Shown: one piece after another, positions 13,463 through 22,037 of the stretch
Position numbering within the stretch: position 1 is the first letter of the stretch
Layout: each line of letters starts with the position of its first letter
Source: Marinobacter manganoxydans MnI7-9
GTDB lineage: Bacteria; Pseudomonadota; Gammaproteobacteria; Pseudomonadales; Oleiphilaceae
Direction: 5' to 3'
Assembly (NCBI RefSeq): GCF_000235625.1
Contig: NZ_AGTR01000055.1
Location: forward strand, 1-64,000
DNA length: 64,000 bases
Program-made: the position numbers and the translations under genes
Notes under the pieces: model-generated
What the model saw: only the letters and a program-made list of their open reading frames with translations
Database searches by the model: none
What the model was told of the DNA's origin: nothing

Positions 13463-15151
13463 TCAGGCAATTGACCGGCTGTTGGAGATTGAGCGGCTCA
13501 TCAGAATAATCGGAATGATGCCAGCCAGAACAATAATCAGGGCGGGCAGGGCGCTGTGGTACAGGCGCTCGTCAGAGGCGAACTGGTACACGTAGGTCGC
13601 CAGTGTCTCGAAGTTGAACGGCCTGAGTATCAGGGTGGCCGGCAATTCCTTCATGCAATCGACGAAAACCACCAGGGCCGCTGTTACCAATGTGCCTCGC
13701 AACATTGGCAAGTGAACCCTGACCAGGGTGTTGCCCGGGGTGTGGCCCAGAGAGCGGGACGCCATGTCCATGCTCGGGGTAATCTTCTGCAACGCACTCT
13801 CCACGCTACCGGCCGAAACGGCAAGGAATCGCACGGTGTAGGCAAACACCAGGGCGAAGGCCGAGCCACTCAGTAACAGGCCCGTGCTGATTCCGAATAC
13901 GTCCCGCATCAGGCTATCCAGCCAGTTGTCAAAACCTGCCAGGGGCACAATCACACCAACAGCCAGCACGGCGCCGGGCATGGCATAGCCCAGGCTGGAA
14001 AGGCGCATCAGTACCTGCATTTTGCGAGTGTTGTGCAGTCGGCGGCTGTAGGCGAGCGTAACACCAATCAGCAGAGTAGTGAGGGCTGCCGTGCCAGAGA
14101 GGAAAAGGCTGTTGAAGGTGTTTCGGACAAAATCCGGGTTCCAGCTTTCACCGAAGTATTCCCACGCATAGAGCCCGAGGGTTGCACCGGGAATCACGAA
14201 ACCGAACAGAACCGGTAAGGCGCAAACCGCTACGCAAATCATCTGGCGCGGGAAGGACATGGTGAAGCGCTGGATCGGCTCACGGTTGTCCCGCGCTGCG
14301 AACTGTTGCTGGCGTCTGCGGGAATACCGTTCCAGGGTAACCAGGATCACCACGAAGATCAGCATTGTGGTGGCTATTTGAGCTGCCCCGCCGAGGTTGC
14401 CGAGGTTCATCCAGGTATCAAACAGGCCAGCGGTCAGGGTCTGGACGGCAAAGAAGTCCACGGTACCAAAATCGTTCAGGGTTTCCATCAGCACCAGGGA
14501 AAGGCCGACGGCTACCGCCGGTCGGGCGATGGGCAGAACCACCCTGAAGAACGTGCTCAGCGCGGAGTGGCCGAGACTGCGGCTGACCGCGAACAGAGAC
14601 GGGGACTGTTCCAGAAAGGCGGCGCGGGCCAGAAGGTAAACGTAGGGATACAAGACCAGCCCGATCATCAGCGTGGCGCCTTCGAGGCTGCGAATTTCCG
14701 GGAACCAGTAGTCTGCGGCACTGCTCCAGCCGAACAGGTCTCGCAAGGCACCCTGAACGGGGCCAGCGTAGTCCAGGAGGCTTGTGTACACATAGGCAAT
14801 AACGTAGGCGGGCACTGCAAATGGTAGCAGCATCGCCCACTCAAAGAATTTGCGACCCGGAAACTCGCACATGGTGACCGCCCAGGCCGACGCCAGGCCT
14901 ATAACCAGGGTAAGGGCACCCACCCCAATCATCAGTTTGAGCGTGGTTGTCAGGTACCGGGGAAGGGTGGTTTCGATCAGGTGTGGCCAGATGTTCTCTT
15001 CGGGAAAAAACGCCAGAAAAATAACGGAGAGAACCGGAAGGGCGACGATGGCGGTGGTCAGAAGTGCGCTGATCATCCATTTTGGAGAGGTACGCTTAGC
15101 CAGCAGGGGCTGGGATAGCCCTGGATTAACGCTGGTTGCGGCCTCGCTCAT
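13463..15151 (-). CDS. fbpB: Iron(III) ABC transporter permease, fused two-domain type
   Basis: The product is 562 residues with about twelve membrane spans in two homologous halves, as in FbpB/SfuB/AfuB. Each half carries an EAA-like loop: SRSLGHSALSTFFRVVLPIARPAV in the first and SRSLGHTPGNTLVRVHLPMLRG in the second, which dock the ATPase. It lies 155 bases downstream of the binding-protein gene and is presumably co-transcribed with it. No ATPase gene (fbpC) follows: the next gene is convergent and ends 6 bases away. The ATPase must therefore be encoded elsewhere or shared. Confidence 0.92.
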   Translation of the reverse strand: MSEAATSVNPGLSQPLLAKRTSPKWMISALLTTAIVALPVLSVIFLAFFPEENIWPHLIETTLPRYLTTTLKLMIGVGALTLVIGLASAWAVTMCEFPGRKFFEWAMLLPFAVPAYVIAYVYTSLLDYAGPVQGALRDLFGWSSAADYWFPEIRSLEGATLMIGLVLYPYVYLLARAAFLEQSPSLFAVSRSLGHSALSTFFRVVLPIARPAVAVGLSLVLMETLNDFGTVDFFAVQTLTAGLFDTWMNLGNLGGAAQIATTMLIFVVILVTLERYSRRRQQQFAARDNREPIQRFTMSFPRQMICVAVCALPVLFGFVIPGATLGLYAWEYFGESWNPDFVRNTFNSLFLSGTAALTTLLIGVTLAYSRRLHNTRKMQVLMRLSSLGYAMPGAVLAVGVIVPLAGFDNWLDSLMRDVFGISTGLLLSGSAFALVFAYTVRFLAVSAGSVESALQKITPSMDMASRSLGHTPGNTLVRVHLPMLRGTLVTAALVVFVDCMKELPATLILRPFNFETLATYVYQFASDERLYHSALPALIIVLAGIIPIILMSRSISNSRSIA

Positions 15152-15272
15152 AGTGTCCCTGCGCCTGGATGTGGAGTCTGTCCAATTGAAGGCTGCAGAT
15201 TGTAGTCACCTGACCTGATGCCTGCAACGACTGGTGTCATACCGGAAGAGGGAAGCGCCCGCCAAAGGGCAT

Positions 15273-15297
15273 GTGAGGGTGGTCAAACCACCCTCAC
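15273..15297 (-). terminator. Perfect stem-loop between fbpA and fbpB
   Basis: An 11-base perfect inverted repeat (GTGAGGGTGGT / ACCACCCTCAC) with a CAA loop lies 10 bases after the fbpA stop codon. There is no T run on the minus strand, so it is more likely a 3'-end stabiliser or attenuator than a full terminator. Confidence 0.6.
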
Positions 15298-15306
15298 TGT
15301 TGGCGA

Positions 15307-16323
15307 TTACTCGCCGTCGTAATCGACGCGGTCAACCAGTTTGACTGCGGCATTGCGGTTATCTGCAATCTCCTGCAGTGACAGGTTGTCGGGGTTGATC
15401 TCACCCCACTCGGCAACCAGTCCGGAAGGCTTAACCTCCGGGTTTGCCGGGTATTCCGTGTTTGCCTCAGCGTAGATACGCTGGGCTTTCGGTGAAGACA
15501 GGAATTCCATCAGTTTGATGGCGTTCTCGCGGTTAGGCGCGCTCTTGGTCAGTGAAATACCACTGATATTTACGTGAGTGCCCCGGCCTTCGGCGTTCGG
15601 AAATACAAGCCGTACCTGTTCGGCAATCGGCCGCTGGTTCTCATCCTGCAGCATATTGCCATAGTAGTAGCTGTTACCAATGGAGACGTCGCATACGCCC
15701 TCGGCAATAGCCTTGATCTGGTCGCGGTCGCCACCCTGGGGTTTGCGGGCCAGATTGTCTTTCAGGCCTTCCAGCCACTTCTCGGTTTCGGCTTCACCAT
15801 GGTGTGCGATCATGGAGGAGAACAGGGCGATGTTGTAGGGGTGCTTGCCGCTGCGAGTACAGATACGGTTGTTCCACTTGTCGTCTGCCAGTTGTTCGTA
15901 GGTGGTGATCTCACCTTCTTCCACGCGGTCCTTGGAAACGAAGATCAGGCGCCCGCGGGTGGTCAGGGCAAACCACTTGCCCTCGGGATGGCGCAGGTTT
16001 TCCGGAATGTTCTCTTCCAGAGTCTCGTTGTCGACGTTCTGAACGAGATCACGTTCTACCAGCTCGTTGAGGCGGGAAATATCAACGGTCATCACCAAAT
16101 CTGCCGGGCTGTTGCGACCCTCGCGCTCCAGTCGCTCGGCCAGACCCTGTTTGGCAAAGACCACGTTGCTCTGGATGCCGGTTTCCTGTTCAAAAGCGTT
16201 CAGCAGGGGTTCGAGCAGATATGCCTGACGGTATGAGTAGATATTGACCTCGCCATCTGCGGAGGCGGCCATGGGCATGGCAGAGAGGGCGATTGCTGCG
16301 GTAGCAGCCAGTTTCATTCGCAT
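15307..16323 (-). CDS. fbpA: Iron(III) ABC transporter substrate-binding protein
   Basis: The chosen start is the ATG at 16323 with AAAGGA upstream, giving 338 residues; the open frame extends further but has no ribosome binding site. The signal peptide is MRMKLAATAAIALSAMPMAASA. The mature protein reads DGEVNIYSYRQAYLLEPLLNAF, matching FutA1/FbpA-type ferric-binding proteins. SIGNSYYYGNML contains the paired tyrosines that bind iron in this family. A Fur-box-like sequence lies 67 bases upstream, in line with iron-repressed expression. Confidence 0.92.
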   Translation of the reverse strand: MRMKLAATAAIALSAMPMAASADGEVNIYSYRQAYLLEPLLNAFEQETGIQSNVVFAKQGLAERLEREGRNSPADLVMTVDISRLNELVERDLVQNVDNETLEENIPENLRHPEGKWFALTTRGRLIFVSKDRVEEGEITTYEQLADDKWNNRICTRSGKHPYNIALFSSMIAHHGEAETEKWLEGLKDNLARKPQGGDRDQIKAIAEGVCDVSIGNSYYYGNMLQDENQRPIAEQVRLVFPNAEGRGTHVNISGISLTKSAPNRENAIKLMEFLSSPKAQRIYAEANTEYPANPEVKPSGLVAEWGEINPDNLSLQEIADNRNAAVKLVDRVDYDGE

Positions 16324-16389
16324 ATTCCCATCCTTTCGGGTGTTTCCGGTATTAATTTGCTTTGCCAGGATCGGCAAGTTTTTAAAAAC

Positions 16390-16408
16390 GCCAACCATTC
16401 TCATTTCC
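16390..16408 (-). promoter_or_regulatory. Fur-box-like operator upstream of fbpA
   Basis: The minus-strand GGAAATGAGAATGGTTGGC matches 12 of 19 positions of the GATAATGATAATCATTATC consensus by hand alignment. The position, 67 bases before an iron-transport gene, makes it credible. Confidence 0.6.
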
Positions 16409-16509
16409 ATTGACTCCAGAGTCAATCTCTCCGTTGGCATATTTTTCTGAAAATGGTGTTATGCTTCGGAAGACTATAAAAACTATGCAAAAAGTAGTGG
16501 AATCCTCAA

Positions 16510-16788
16510 ATGGATGGGAACGATCGAAGAGAGCACATACGCACGGCAATGAGTGCGAAAGTAAAGGTGGTTCACGAGGAGCTCGGCGAGTTCATATTCT
16601 CGACCCGCGATATCTCCGACGGCGGTGTTTTCATCGTTGTGGACACTGAGCCATTTGCGCCAAACCTCGGCGACACAGTTACCGTGCAGGTGCAGGGGCT
16701 ACCTGTTCCAGCACCGATACTTGAAATGGTGGTCGTGCGCAAAACCAACGACGGGTACGGCCTCCAGTTTGATCAAAATGGTGACTGA
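16510..16788 (+). CDS. PilZ-domain protein
   Basis: The product is 92 residues and consists of one PilZ domain. It has the RR..R element of the c-di-GMP switch near the N-terminus (NDRREHIR, residues 4-11) and the second motif as TRDISDGGVFIVV (residues 32-44), equivalent to D/NxSxxG. Both c-di-GMP contact motifs look intact. It is probably a single-domain effector whose partner is unknown. It is divergent from fbpA and close to the degenerate HD-GYP gene, another c-di-GMP-related protein. Confidence 0.88.
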   Translation: MDGNDRREHIRTAMSAKVKVVHEELGEFIFSTRDISDGGVFIVVDTEPFAPNLGDTVTVQVQGLPVPAPILEMVVVRKTNDGYGLQFDQNGD

Positions 16789-16861
16789 TAGACGGATTGA
16801 ATGCCCCTGCCGTGGATAATGGCAGTGTTCAACCAACCGCTGTCAGGGATGCAACAGCCAG

Positions 16862-17455
16862 ATGATCTTTTCAGTCTTTTCCAGAGCTTACAAGCCGATT
16901 ATTGCAAGCCTTGTCCTGGTTTCCGTATCGGGCTGTGCGAGCTATTACTCACATTTTGCGATGTTTCCGGCTGAGAATTCATCCGGTGAGCCAAGACACG
17001 TACGGCTGTCCTGGCAAAGCGCGGAGTATCCTGGTTGGTGGTTTGCCGGCGATAAAGCCACGCCCGTGAAGCTGGAAACCCAGTGCAGCGACCGTGTCTG
17101 GCGCCTCCGCGATGACGAAGAGGCGAGTGCCTGCGGCGAGGGTATTCGTGCCTGTGGCGAAGCGGGCCGGGATCTGGTGGCGCAGACGGGGCAGCCGGCA
17201 AGCGGCTCAACCCGCTGCATGTCCATCAATCCGGCGGATCCGGATGCCCGTATTGCAGAAATAGAAGGGAAACTGGAGTTGCTGGTGTCCTGTACCCCTG
17301 CCGTCTTGGCAGAGGGTGAGGGTGATGACGCCCTGAACCTTGACTATCTGCGAGCATCATCAGTTCCGTACACGGTTTATGTCCGGAAGGCGCCGCGGGG
17401 TTCAATGCGGTCCCGATTGCCTGAATTTGATGAATCGGTATGTGACGCAGAGTGA
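16862..17455 (+). CDS. Lipoprotein of unknown function
   Basis: The product is 197 residues and I do not recognise the family. The N-terminus MIFSVFSRAYKPIIASLVLVSVSGCASYY is a lipoprotein signal peptide with lipobox VSVSGC, so the mature protein begins at Cys25. It contains six further cysteines (in TQCSDR, SACGEG, RACGEA, TRCMS, VSCTP and SVCDAE), which could form disulfides in the periplasm. The ribosome binding site is weak. The gene stands alone between pilZ and the HD-GYP gene. Confidence 0.75.
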   Translation: MIFSVFSRAYKPIIASLVLVSVSGCASYYSHFAMFPAENSSGEPRHVRLSWQSAEYPGWWFAGDKATPVKLETQCSDRVWRLRDDEEASACGEGIRACGEAGRDLVAQTGQPASGSTRCMSINPADPDARIAEIEGKLELLVSCTPAVLAEGEGDDALNLDYLRASSVPYTVYVRKAPRGSMRSRLPEFDESVCDAE

Positions 17456-17631
17456 CACTTTCTGACGTTGATATGTGACTCCCATCACGTTGCTACATTT
17501 TGTTTCCTGTTGAACATTAGCGTTACGTTTTGTCGCGTTTGGGTTACCTGGCGATACGATATTGTAATTGTGTCTTCCGGCGGTTCGGTCAGAATGGTAG
17601 CTATCGAAAAGTTTGTTGTGTGAGGTGGCCC

Positions 17632-18939
17632 GTGGGTGTCCAACAGAAAAAAGTCGCAGTTCATGATCTGGAAGTGGGCATGTTCGTGTCTGATCTGGAT
17701 AGACCATGGCACCAGACCCCGTTCCCTATCCAGGGTTTTCATATCCGGTCCCAGGATGACATCCGCGCTCTGGTTTCCCACTGCAAGTGGGTCATGGTCG
17801 ATGTCGCGGAAGCGAGGGAAACAAAAGAAGTAAAAGGCGATAGCAAGCCGGTTTTCGGCAAGACACTGAACAAGCGTGGTGGCGGGCGAGAGCAGCTTCA
17901 GTTGCCGCCACTGAGCATTCGGGAGCCGGTAACCTACGAGACTGTCACCAGTCTGAAAAAGGAAATGAAAACGTCCAAACGCCTGCTAGACGATATGGAG
18001 CTGGCGCTGGACCAGCTTTTCGAGACTCTCCGTGCCGAAGGCGTACCGGATCTGAGACCGATCGCCGCGATCACCAGCAAAATGGTGAGCAGCGTTGTTC
18101 GCCAGCCCGATGCGTTATTGTGGCTGAGTCGCACCCGTGCCCATGACAGTTACCTGTACCGGCATGCCTTGAATACATCGGTTTGGGCCCTGGTGTGTGG
18201 TCGTCATCTGGGTTTGAACGAAGGGCTTCTGAATCATCTTGGCCTGGGTTGTTTGCTGTCACAGGTGGGCAAGACCACGCTGCCGCCGGAGTTGCTGGCC
18301 CGGGAAGGTCAGTTGAGTGCCGAGGAATATCTTACCTACCGTGGTTACGTTGCCCGTGGTGTTGCCATGCTGGAGAACAGTGGGCTCTCACGTGCCGTGC
18401 TCAGTGTGGTCCAGGGGCATCGCGAGCGTCATAACGGTTCTGGTTTCCCGGAAGGTGTGCGGGGGGATCGCATTCCGTTACTGGCCAAGGTGGCCGGCAT
18501 TGCGGAATTTTTTGAATCGTTGATTGCGCCTCGCTCCCACGCCGAACCTATGACGCCAGCGAAGGCAGTAACGCTGCTCTACGAGATGCGCAACATCGAG
18601 TTCCAGGAAGACCTGGTTGAGAATTTCATCCAGGCAATTGGTATCTACCCCACCGGCAGTCTCGTGGAACTGACCGACGGCCAGCGTGGCATCGTCGTGT
18701 CCCATTCTCCGGAACGTCGGCTCTGGCCCCGCGTTATGGTTATGACCGATGCCGCTGCCAGGCCGTTGAAAACCGCCAAGATCATTGATCTGGCAAAGTA
18801 CAACGAAGGCAGGGAAGCAGCAGAAACCGTGCGAATTCGTGAGTGCCTGCCCCATGGCACGGAAGGACTGGACCCATCCTATTACGATGTTACCGGTGTG
18901 GAGTCCCGCTGGAGCCTGTCCCGCCTGATCAGCGGATAA
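17632..18939 (+). CDS. DUF3391 / degenerate HD-GYP domain protein
   Basis: The chosen start is the GTG at 17632 with GAGGTGG just upstream, giving 435 residues; the frame is open 34 codons further up but that part is not family-like. The N-terminal part (KKVAVHDLEVGMFVSDLDRPW) is a DUF3391 domain, usual before HD-GYP phosphodiesterases. The second half follows the HD-GYP pattern, but the metal ligands are mostly replaced. The HD pair reads SQ (GCLLSQVGKTTLP, about residues 206-218), the HHE motif reads HRE, and GYP reads GFP. Only the first histidine (YRHALNTSV) is kept. It is therefore probably not a working c-di-GMP phosphodiesterase and may be a sensor or scaffold. Confidence 0.85.
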   Translation: MGVQQKKVAVHDLEVGMFVSDLDRPWHQTPFPIQGFHIRSQDDIRALVSHCKWVMVDVAEARETKEVKGDSKPVFGKTLNKRGGGREQLQLPPLSIREPVTYETVTSLKKEMKTSKRLLDDMELALDQLFETLRAEGVPDLRPIAAITSKMVSSVVRQPDALLWLSRTRAHDSYLYRHALNTSVWALVCGRHLGLNEGLLNHLGLGCLLSQVGKTTLPPELLAREGQLSAEEYLTYRGYVARGVAMLENSGLSRAVLSVVQGHRERHNGSGFPEGVRGDRIPLLAKVAGIAEFFESLIAPRSHAEPMTPAKAVTLLYEMRNIEFQEDLVENFIQAIGIYPTGSLVELTDGQRGIVVSHSPERRLWPRVMVMTDAAARPLKTAKIIDLAKYNEGREAAETVRIRECLPHGTEGLDPSYYDVTGVESRWSLSRLISG

Positions 18940-20044
18940 TCACGCGCAGCTGTTTGCGAACCCACCGATAGGTATCCTCCGGACGGAAGCTGAGCAGAAG
19001 CTCGGATTCGCCGCCGGAGGGGCCTGCCACAAAATACTCCACGTCTCCGCTCTGCCAGTCCGCTGAGTTGATCTGGACATCCTGGGGGCGCGTACTGATC
19101 GCTTCCAGTTCCGCCAGAGATAGTCCGCCTCCAATCTTTCGCACCGCAACCTGCTTCAGGGCGGTATCCGTTGCCGGATGGCTGGCTACGTCCTCATCCA
19201 GGAAATAACGGTTAGCGACGGTTGTACTGATGGCCTTGAGTTCCCGCGTCAAGTAGGTCTGCGCATCTTCCGAGTCGATGTCTTCCATGGTACGCACGGC
19301 ATTTTCGATTCTGTCCTTTTTTGCCTGCAGATCCTCACTGTATTCAATGTCCGGATCGCGATCCTCGTCATTTTCTGGCCGTGGAGGCGCGTTGTCGATT
19401 TCCTCCTGGGTGGGCGGGTCCTCACAAAGTTCATCGTCTTCCGGGTAAAAGCAGATTGCGGCCAGCAGCTGGTTAGCCGGGGACATGGGATCCGTCGCAG
19501 TGAACTCCGATTCGCTGACGCTGAAGTCAATTGGTGCTGTCAGGTCCGGAAGGGCAGCATTCAACTGCGCAATCATCCGGTCTCGGATATCGACCCCTTC
19601 GCCCTCCGCGACATTCTGGCTCCAGTTCAGAAGCATCAGAAATCGGGACAGGTTCATCAGGGTTGTGTTCTCCAGAACCTGTTGCTCGGTCAGTGTATGG
19701 GTGCTCAGGCCTTCGTCATCCACCATTGGCGTTTGCAGCTCTGTGCGGGTGGCTTCGAAGAATTCGAGCAGGTTTACGTATCGCCGGGCCGGCACACCGC
19801 TGACCAGTGGCAGGTCCCCAACGCGGAAGGTTAGTGTTTCGCCGGGATAGTAGCGGAACTCTCCTGCAGCGTTCGTAGTGCCCGATTGACTCGCGGTCTG
19901 GTAGGAGAGGCCGTTAAAGCCGTTGAAGTTGACCTGGCCGGTGCTGGTATCGTCGCCGGAACCGCCGTCATCGTCCAGGCAGCCAGAGAGGGCGAGGGCG
20001 CCAAGCAGTGTAAACGTTAGTCGGATGCGGTGAACGGATCTCAT
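18929..20044 (-). CDS. Lipoprotein of unknown function
   Basis: The product is 371 residues with a lipoprotein signal (LLGALALSGCLDDDGGSGDD, lipobox LSGC), so it should be membrane-anchored. After a Gly/Asp-rich linker comes GLSYQTASQSGTTNAAGEFR then YYPGETLTFRVGDLPL, a short beta-rich pattern (GxF.Y.xGexvtF.vG) common in extracytoplasmic proteins of marine gammaproteobacteria. The middle is highly acidic (PENDEDRDPDIEYSEDL, about 223-239). I do not recognise a full-length family. The 3' end overlaps the convergent HD-GYP gene by 11 bases. Confidence 0.75.
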   Translation of the reverse strand: MRSVHRIRLTFTLLGALALSGCLDDDGGSGDDTSTGQVNFNGFNGLSYQTASQSGTTNAAGEFRYYPGETLTFRVGDLPLVSGVPARRYVNLLEFFEATRTELQTPMVDDEGLSTHTLTEQQVLENTTLMNLSRFLMLLNWSQNVAEGEGVDIRDRMIAQLNAALPDLTAPIDFSVSESEFTATDPMSPANQLLAAICFYPEDDELCEDPPTQEEIDNAPPRPENDEDRDPDIEYSEDLQAKKDRIENAVRTMEDIDSEDAQTYLTRELKAISTTVANRYFLDEDVASHPATDTALKQVAVRKIGGGLSLAELEAISTRPQDVQINSADWQSGDVEYFVAGPSGGESELLLSFRPEDTYRWVRKQLRVIIR

Positions 20045-20305
20045 GGTTGGTCGTACATTCCCTTCGATTCAGCGCGCCCGCACCCAGGGTGCGGCAGCCC
20101 CTTTTGTAAATTGTTGTAACCGCATTATAAGGGCGGGGTTTGCCTCAAATCGGGATTCCTGTCGCAGTTTCCGTTATTGACCCGGGGACATCACCGGCCC
20201 ATAAGGGCCTTGAAATCAGCGACTTTGTCACAATAAATAGCATTCTAAATTCTGGCGGGCGGCTTCGGCCGCTCATGGCCGTTTTTCATCGAGTCGGGAT
20301 GGTTT

Positions 20306-21253
20306 ATGACCAATGCACTGGAAATTGAGGGCCTCACCAAGACCTACGGTGACGGGTTTCAGGCTCTCAAGGGGATTGATCTGCACGTCGCCGAGGGGGA
20401 TTTCTTTGCCTTGCTGGGGCCAAACGGGGCTGGCAAATCGACCACTCTGGGCATTGTCTGCTCCCTGGTGAACAAGACGGCAGGCAAGGTGAGGGTGTTC
20501 GGGTATGACACCGATACCCACCTCTCCGATGCCAAGCTGAACCTCGGCGTGGTTCCCCAGGAGTTCAACTTCAACCAGTTCGAGAAAGTCTTTGATATTG
20601 TCACCACCCAGGCTGGCTACTACGGAATTCCGTTGAAGCAGGCTTCGGCGTCGGCCGAAAAGTATCTGAAAAAGCTTGGTCTGTGGGACAAGCGGAACAC
20701 CCCGGCCCGGATGCTCTCCGGCGGCATGAAGCGCCGTCTGATGATTGCCCGCGCCCTGGTCCACGAACCGAAACTGCTGATTCTGGATGAGCCCACCGCC
20801 GGTGTGGATATTGAGCTGCGCCGGTCCATGTGGACCTTTCTGGAAGAGATGAATCGCCAGGGCACAACCATCATCCTGACGACACATTACCTGGAGGAAG
20901 CGGAAGCCCTTTGCCGCAACATTGCCATTATCGACCATGGCAAGATCCTCAAGCACACCAGCAAGAAAGCCTTGCTGCAGCAACTGAGCCTGGAGACGTT
21001 TGTGCTGGACACCGAGAAGACCCTCGATTCCGCGCCCGAGCTCAACGGTTTTCCGACACGCCTCGACGCCGAAGGAGCCCTGGAGGTGGAAGTGGAGAAA
21101 GGTCAGGGGCTCAACCAGGTATTTGTGGAGCTTGAGCGACTGGGCATCAAGGTGGTCAGCATGAGAACCAAGGCCAATCGTCTGGAGGAACTTTTCCTTC
21201 GCCTGGTTGAAGAGAACGCAGAATCCAGCAAGGCAGTGGAGGGTGCAGCATGA
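20306..21253 (+). CDS. yadG: ABC exporter ATP-binding protein (YadG-like)
   Basis: The product is 315 residues with Walker A GPNGAGKST (about 40-48), signature MLSGGMKRRL, Walker B LLILDEPTAGVDIELR and H-loop TTHYLEEAE. It belongs to the drug/NodI-type ATPases of ABC-2 exporters, close to YadG. The stop overlaps the permease start (ATGA), so the two are translationally coupled. A UUCG-capped hairpin (20259-20272) sits in the leader. The substrate is unknown. Confidence 0.9.
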   Translation: MTNALEIEGLTKTYGDGFQALKGIDLHVAEGDFFALLGPNGAGKSTTLGIVCSLVNKTAGKVRVFGYDTDTHLSDAKLNLGVVPQEFNFNQFEKVFDIVTTQAGYYGIPLKQASASAEKYLKKLGLWDKRNTPARMLSGGMKRRLMIARALVHEPKLLILDEPTAGVDIELRRSMWTFLEEMNRQGTTIILTTHYLEEAEALCRNIAIIDHGKILKHTSKKALLQQLSLETFVLDTEKTLDSAPELNGFPTRLDAEGALEVEVEKGQGLNQVFVELERLGIKVVSMRTKANRLEELFLRLVEENAESSKAVEGAA

Positions 21254-22023
21254 CGCCGCACGCCCTGTTCACAGCCTTCAGCACCATCGTTGTCCGGGAG
21301 ATACGCCGGTTTACCCGTATCTGGGCGCAGACGCTGCTGCCGCCTGCGGTCACCATGACCCTGTATTTCATTATTTTCGGCAACCTGATCGGTTCCCGGA
21401 TTGGCGAAATGGGCGGCTTTGATTATATGTCGTTCATTGTACCCGGGCTGATCATGATGGCAGTGATCACAAGCTCGTACGCCAACGTGGTGTCTTCGTT
21501 TTTCTCCATGAAATTCCAGCGCAGCATTGAGGAGCTCCTGGTGTCGCCGGTGCCAAACTGGGTGATCCTGTCCGGCTATGTGACCGGAGGCATGGCCCGG
21601 GGCCTGGGGATTGGCCTCATCGTCACGTTGCTGTCACTGGCGTTTACCCGGTTGTCCATCCACAACCTGCCCATGATGGTCCTGACGGTATTTCTGACTT
21701 CCGCACTGTTTGCAGTGGGCGGCTTTATTAACGCCATGCTGGCAACCAAGTTTGATGACATCTCCATCGTCCCAACATTCGTACTAACGCCCCTGACCTA
21801 TCTTGGCGGTGTCTTTTACAGTATCGATCTGCTGCCTGGATTCTGGCAGGGGGTGTCTATGATTAATCCGATCCTGTACATGGTGAACGGCTTCCGCTAC
21901 GGGATTCTGGGTGTGTCAGACGTTAATCCCTTTGTTTCTCTTGGTATGATTCTGGTTTTCATCTCCGTGCTCTCGGTGATTGCCCTGAGAATGCTGGAGC
22001 GTGGTAAAGGCATTCGCCACTGA
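21250..22023 (+). CDS. yadH: ABC-2 type permease (YadH-like)
   Basis: The product is 257 residues with six predicted membrane spans, matching ABC-2 permeases. The family stretch FSMKFQRSIEELLVSPVPNW (about 77-96) and VPTFVLTPLTYLGGVFYSIDLLPG (about 174-197) are typical of YadH. It is coupled to the ATPase gene by a 4-base overlap. queF starts 15 bases downstream, so all three may share a transcript. Confidence 0.9.
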   Translation: MTPHALFTAFSTIVVREIRRFTRIWAQTLLPPAVTMTLYFIIFGNLIGSRIGEMGGFDYMSFIVPGLIMMAVITSSYANVVSSFFSMKFQRSIEELLVSPVPNWVILSGYVTGGMARGLGIGLIVTLLSLAFTRLSIHNLPMMVLTVFLTSALFAVGGFINAMLATKFDDISIVPTFVLTPLTYLGGVFYSIDLLPGFWQGVSMINPILYMVNGFRYGILGVSDVNPFVSLGMILVFISVLSVIALRMLERGKGIRH

Positions 22024-22037
22024 TTTCAGGAACAGTT

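Noticed and set aside
20078-20094. CCGCACCC-A-GGGTGCGG as a terminator
   Set aside because: A one-base loop cannot form a normal hairpin and no T run follows. It could be an operator, but no regulator can be named.
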